64,000 nucleotides of DNA, from assembly GCA_001314655.1 (NCBI GenBank), contig LJSF01000003.1, positions 62,001 to 126,000 of the forward strand, written 5' to 3'. The position numbers and the translations under genes are program-made. Source of the DNA: Rhodobacteraceae bacterium HLUCCA08. Its GTDB lineage: Bacteria; Pseudomonadota; Alphaproteobacteria; Rhodobacterales; Rhodobacteraceae. The notes beneath the pieces were generated by a model that had not been told where the DNA came from, did no database searches, and was given only the letters and a program-made list of their open reading frames with translations. Below, one piece after another: positions 62,735 to 64,000 of the stretch; the first letter of the stretch is position 1; each line of letters begins with the position of its first letter.

Positions 62735-63490
62735 ATGCGCTATACCCTTTTGCCTGCCCTGATCCTGGCCGCCGGCGCGGCCCAGGCCCATTTCGGCATG
62801 ATCATTCCCGAGGACGCGATGATCGCCCAGGAGGACGGCCGCGGCGTGGATCTGACCCTGTCCTTCAGTCACCCGTTCGAAGAGGCCGGCATGACGCTGG
62901 AGGCGCCGGTTTCGGTCAGCGTGACCCATGACGGGGAAACGACCGATCTGACCGGCGCCCTGACACCGGCCGAGGTGATGGGCGATGCCGGGTTCGCGCT
63001 GACGCTCGACCTGCCGCGCCCCGGCAGCTATGTGCTGGCGATGGAGCCGCAGCCCTATTGGGAACCGGCCGAGGACGCCTTCATCATCCATTACACCAAG
63101 ACCTATGTCGGCGCCTATGGCGTCGATGACGGCTGGGACGCGATGGTCGGCATGCCGGTCGAGATCCTGCCGCTCGATCGCCCCTATGGCCTGTGGGAGG
63201 GCAACATCTTTCGTGGCCAGGTCCTGCGCGACGGCGAACCGGTGCCCTTCGCCGAGGTCGAGGTGGAGCATTACAACCAGGCCGGCGTTCCCGCCCCGTC
63301 CGAGCTGATGATCACCCAGACCATCGTCGCCGATGGCGATGGCGTGTTCTCCTACGCCCCGCCGGGGGACGGGTGGTGGGGGTTCGCCGCGCTGATGGAG
63401 GCCGATTACACGCTCGACCACGAGGGCAGCGCCAAGGGCGTCGAACTGGGCGCCGTGCTCTGGGTGCATTTCGAGGCCTTCGGCGAATGA
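62735..63490 (+). CDS. DUF4198/NikK-like periplasmic protein
   Basis: The 251-residue protein has a signal peptide (MRYTLLPALILAAGAAQAHF), so the mature protein begins near His, then HFGMIIPEDAM, LTLSFSHPFEEAGM, YYT-type HYTKTYVGAYGVDDGW and an Ig-like repeat (GNIFRGQVLRDGEPVPFAEV). This matches DUF4198, whose members (NikK) accompany nickel and cobalt ECF transporters, where the exposed N-terminal His binds metal. Here it lies with a MacB-type ABC pair instead. It overlaps the next gene by ATGA. Confidence 0.85.
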   Translation: MRYTLLPALILAAGAAQAHFGMIIPEDAMIAQEDGRGVDLTLSFSHPFEEAGMTLEAPVSVSVTHDGETTDLTGALTPAEVMGDAGFALTLDLPRPGSYVLAMEPQPYWEPAEDAFIIHYTKTYVGAYGVDDGWDAMVGMPVEILPLDRPYGLWEGNIFRGQVLRDGEPVPFAEVEVEHYNQAGVPAPSELMITQTIVADGDGVFSYAPPGDGWWGFAALMEADYTLDHEGSAKGVELGAVLWVHFEAFGE

Positions 63491-63813
63491 AGCGGCTGGC
63501 GCTGGCTTTGATCCTGTCGGCCGGGGCGGCGCTGGCCCATCAACTGACCGTCTTCGCCTTTGTCGAGGACGGCGACGTGGTGGTCGAGACGCGGTTTTCC
63601 TCCGGCCGGGTGCCGGTCGAGGGGACGGTCCGGGTGCTGGACGCGACCGAGGCCCTGGTGCTGGAAACCACCCTGGCCGAGGACGGCACCGCGCGCTTTC
63701 CGCTGGACCCGGGCGTCGCGTCCGACGGGCTGACGATCGTCGTCGAAACCGGCGAAGGGCATGACAATTACTGGATCCTGACCCCGCAGGACATCGCCGG
63801 AGGCCGCGAATGA
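63487..63813 (+). CDS. NikL-like periplasmic protein
   Basis: The 108-residue product has a signal peptide (MKRLALALILSAGAALAH) and a single Ig-like domain: HQLTVFAFVEDGDVVVETRF, SSGRVPVEGTVRVLDATEAL and IVVETGEGHDNYW. This is the pattern of NikL-type components (H-x-L-x-V-F-A-x-V-E-G). The mature protein should again begin with His. No transmembrane helix is seen after the signal peptide. It overlaps both neighbours by four bases. Confidence 0.8.
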   Translation: MKRLALALILSAGAALAHQLTVFAFVEDGDVVVETRFSSGRVPVEGTVRVLDATEALVLETTLAEDGTARFPLDPGVASDGLTIVVETGEGHDNYWILTPQDIAGGRE

Positions 63814-64000
63814 TCACCCGCCTGCTGGCCGCGTTTCTGATCCTGCTGGCACCGCTGGCCCGGGCCCAGGACAGGCCCGTGGTGGCCACGGTGAACTACC
63901 CGCTGGCCTATTTCACCGAGCGCCTGGCGGGCGACGCGGTCGAGGTTCTGTTCCCGGTGCCGGACGGGGTCGACCCGGCCTTCTGGCGCCCGGGCATCGC
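63810..64000 (+). CDS. TroA-like metal-binding protein, N-terminal part
   Basis: Only the first 63 residues are in the window. A signal peptide (MITRLLAAFLILLAPLARAQ) is followed by RPVVATVNYPLAYFTERLAG and DAVEVLFPVPDGVDP, the start of cluster A-I metal-binding proteins (TroA/ZnuA family). The DGVDPAFWRP stretch differs from the usual GxDPHxYEP: Phe-Trp stands where ZnuA and SitA have the first metal-binding His, so the ligand set is unusual. It continues past the edge. Confidence 0.75.
   Translation, partial: MITRLLAAFLILLAPLARAQDRPVVATVNYPLAYFTERLAGDAVEVLFPVPDGVDPAFWRPGI

Overview
The window is chromosomal DNA from a high-GC alphaproteobacterium, most likely a Rhodobacteraceae (Roseobacter-type) organism. 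The evidence is the proteins that look typical of that family (a DUF6525-like protein, Hint-domain secreted proteins, an IalB-like protein), the ccoGHIS operon with an FNR-type box, alphaproteobacterial intergenic palindromes, and tightly packed operons with ATGA/TGATG overlaps. About 60 genes are supported. Nearly all other long open frames are antisense or out-of-frame shadows caused by the high GC content.

Region 1 (1-16.6 kb) is housekeeping metabolism. It holds the tail of an AttH/CrtC-like lipocalin gene, a FAD-oxidoreductase-SelD fusion convergent with a frameshifted tRNA 2-selenouridine synthase gene, a serine biosynthesis block (serA-serC divergent from serB), an asparaginase, an IalB-like secreted protein, rlmN with a DsbA-like gene, a LOG-family gene, dapD, and a COG0523 metallochaperone GTPase. 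That GTPase gene shares a Zur-like operator with a divergent gene for a small protein ending in 13 aspartates.

Region 2 (16.6-43.2 kb) continues with two Hint-domain proteins (the second lacks the catalytic Cys), dapE, rnr, an MltB-type transglycosylase and the cell-envelope operon gpmI-envC-ctpA-rppH. Next come rlmH and rsfS, a truncated DUF2975 gene beside its HTH partner, a trans-sulfuration enzyme, an MscS channel and leuCD. leuB lies 4 kb away, beyond an unrelated epimerase/LysR pair.

Region 3 (43.3-45.2 kb) is an accessory scar directly after tRNA-Pro(CGG): an orphan uracil-DNA-glycosylase-like gene, a truncated tniB and an internally deleted IS66 element.

Region 4 (45.2-56.9 kb) holds two coherent modules. 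ccoGHIS (cbb3 oxidase maturation) sits behind an FNR-type box but without ccoNOQP. A cobalamin riboswitch then leads a continuous operon btuB-btuF-btuC-btuD-exbB-exbD1-exbD2-tonB, a complete B12 uptake system with its own energising complex. The second ExbD has Asn in place of the proton-carrying Asp.

Region 5 (56.8-64 kb) is about metals. A Mn/Fe-type sitABCD operon points left from a near-perfect Fur/Mur palindrome. Pointing right from the same control region is an unusual operon: a membrane-anchored unknown protein, a MacB/LolD-type ATPase with an FtsX-like permease, NikK- and NikL-like periplasmic proteins and a TroA-like binding protein cut by the window edge. This combination is the best candidate here for an undescribed metal-handling system.
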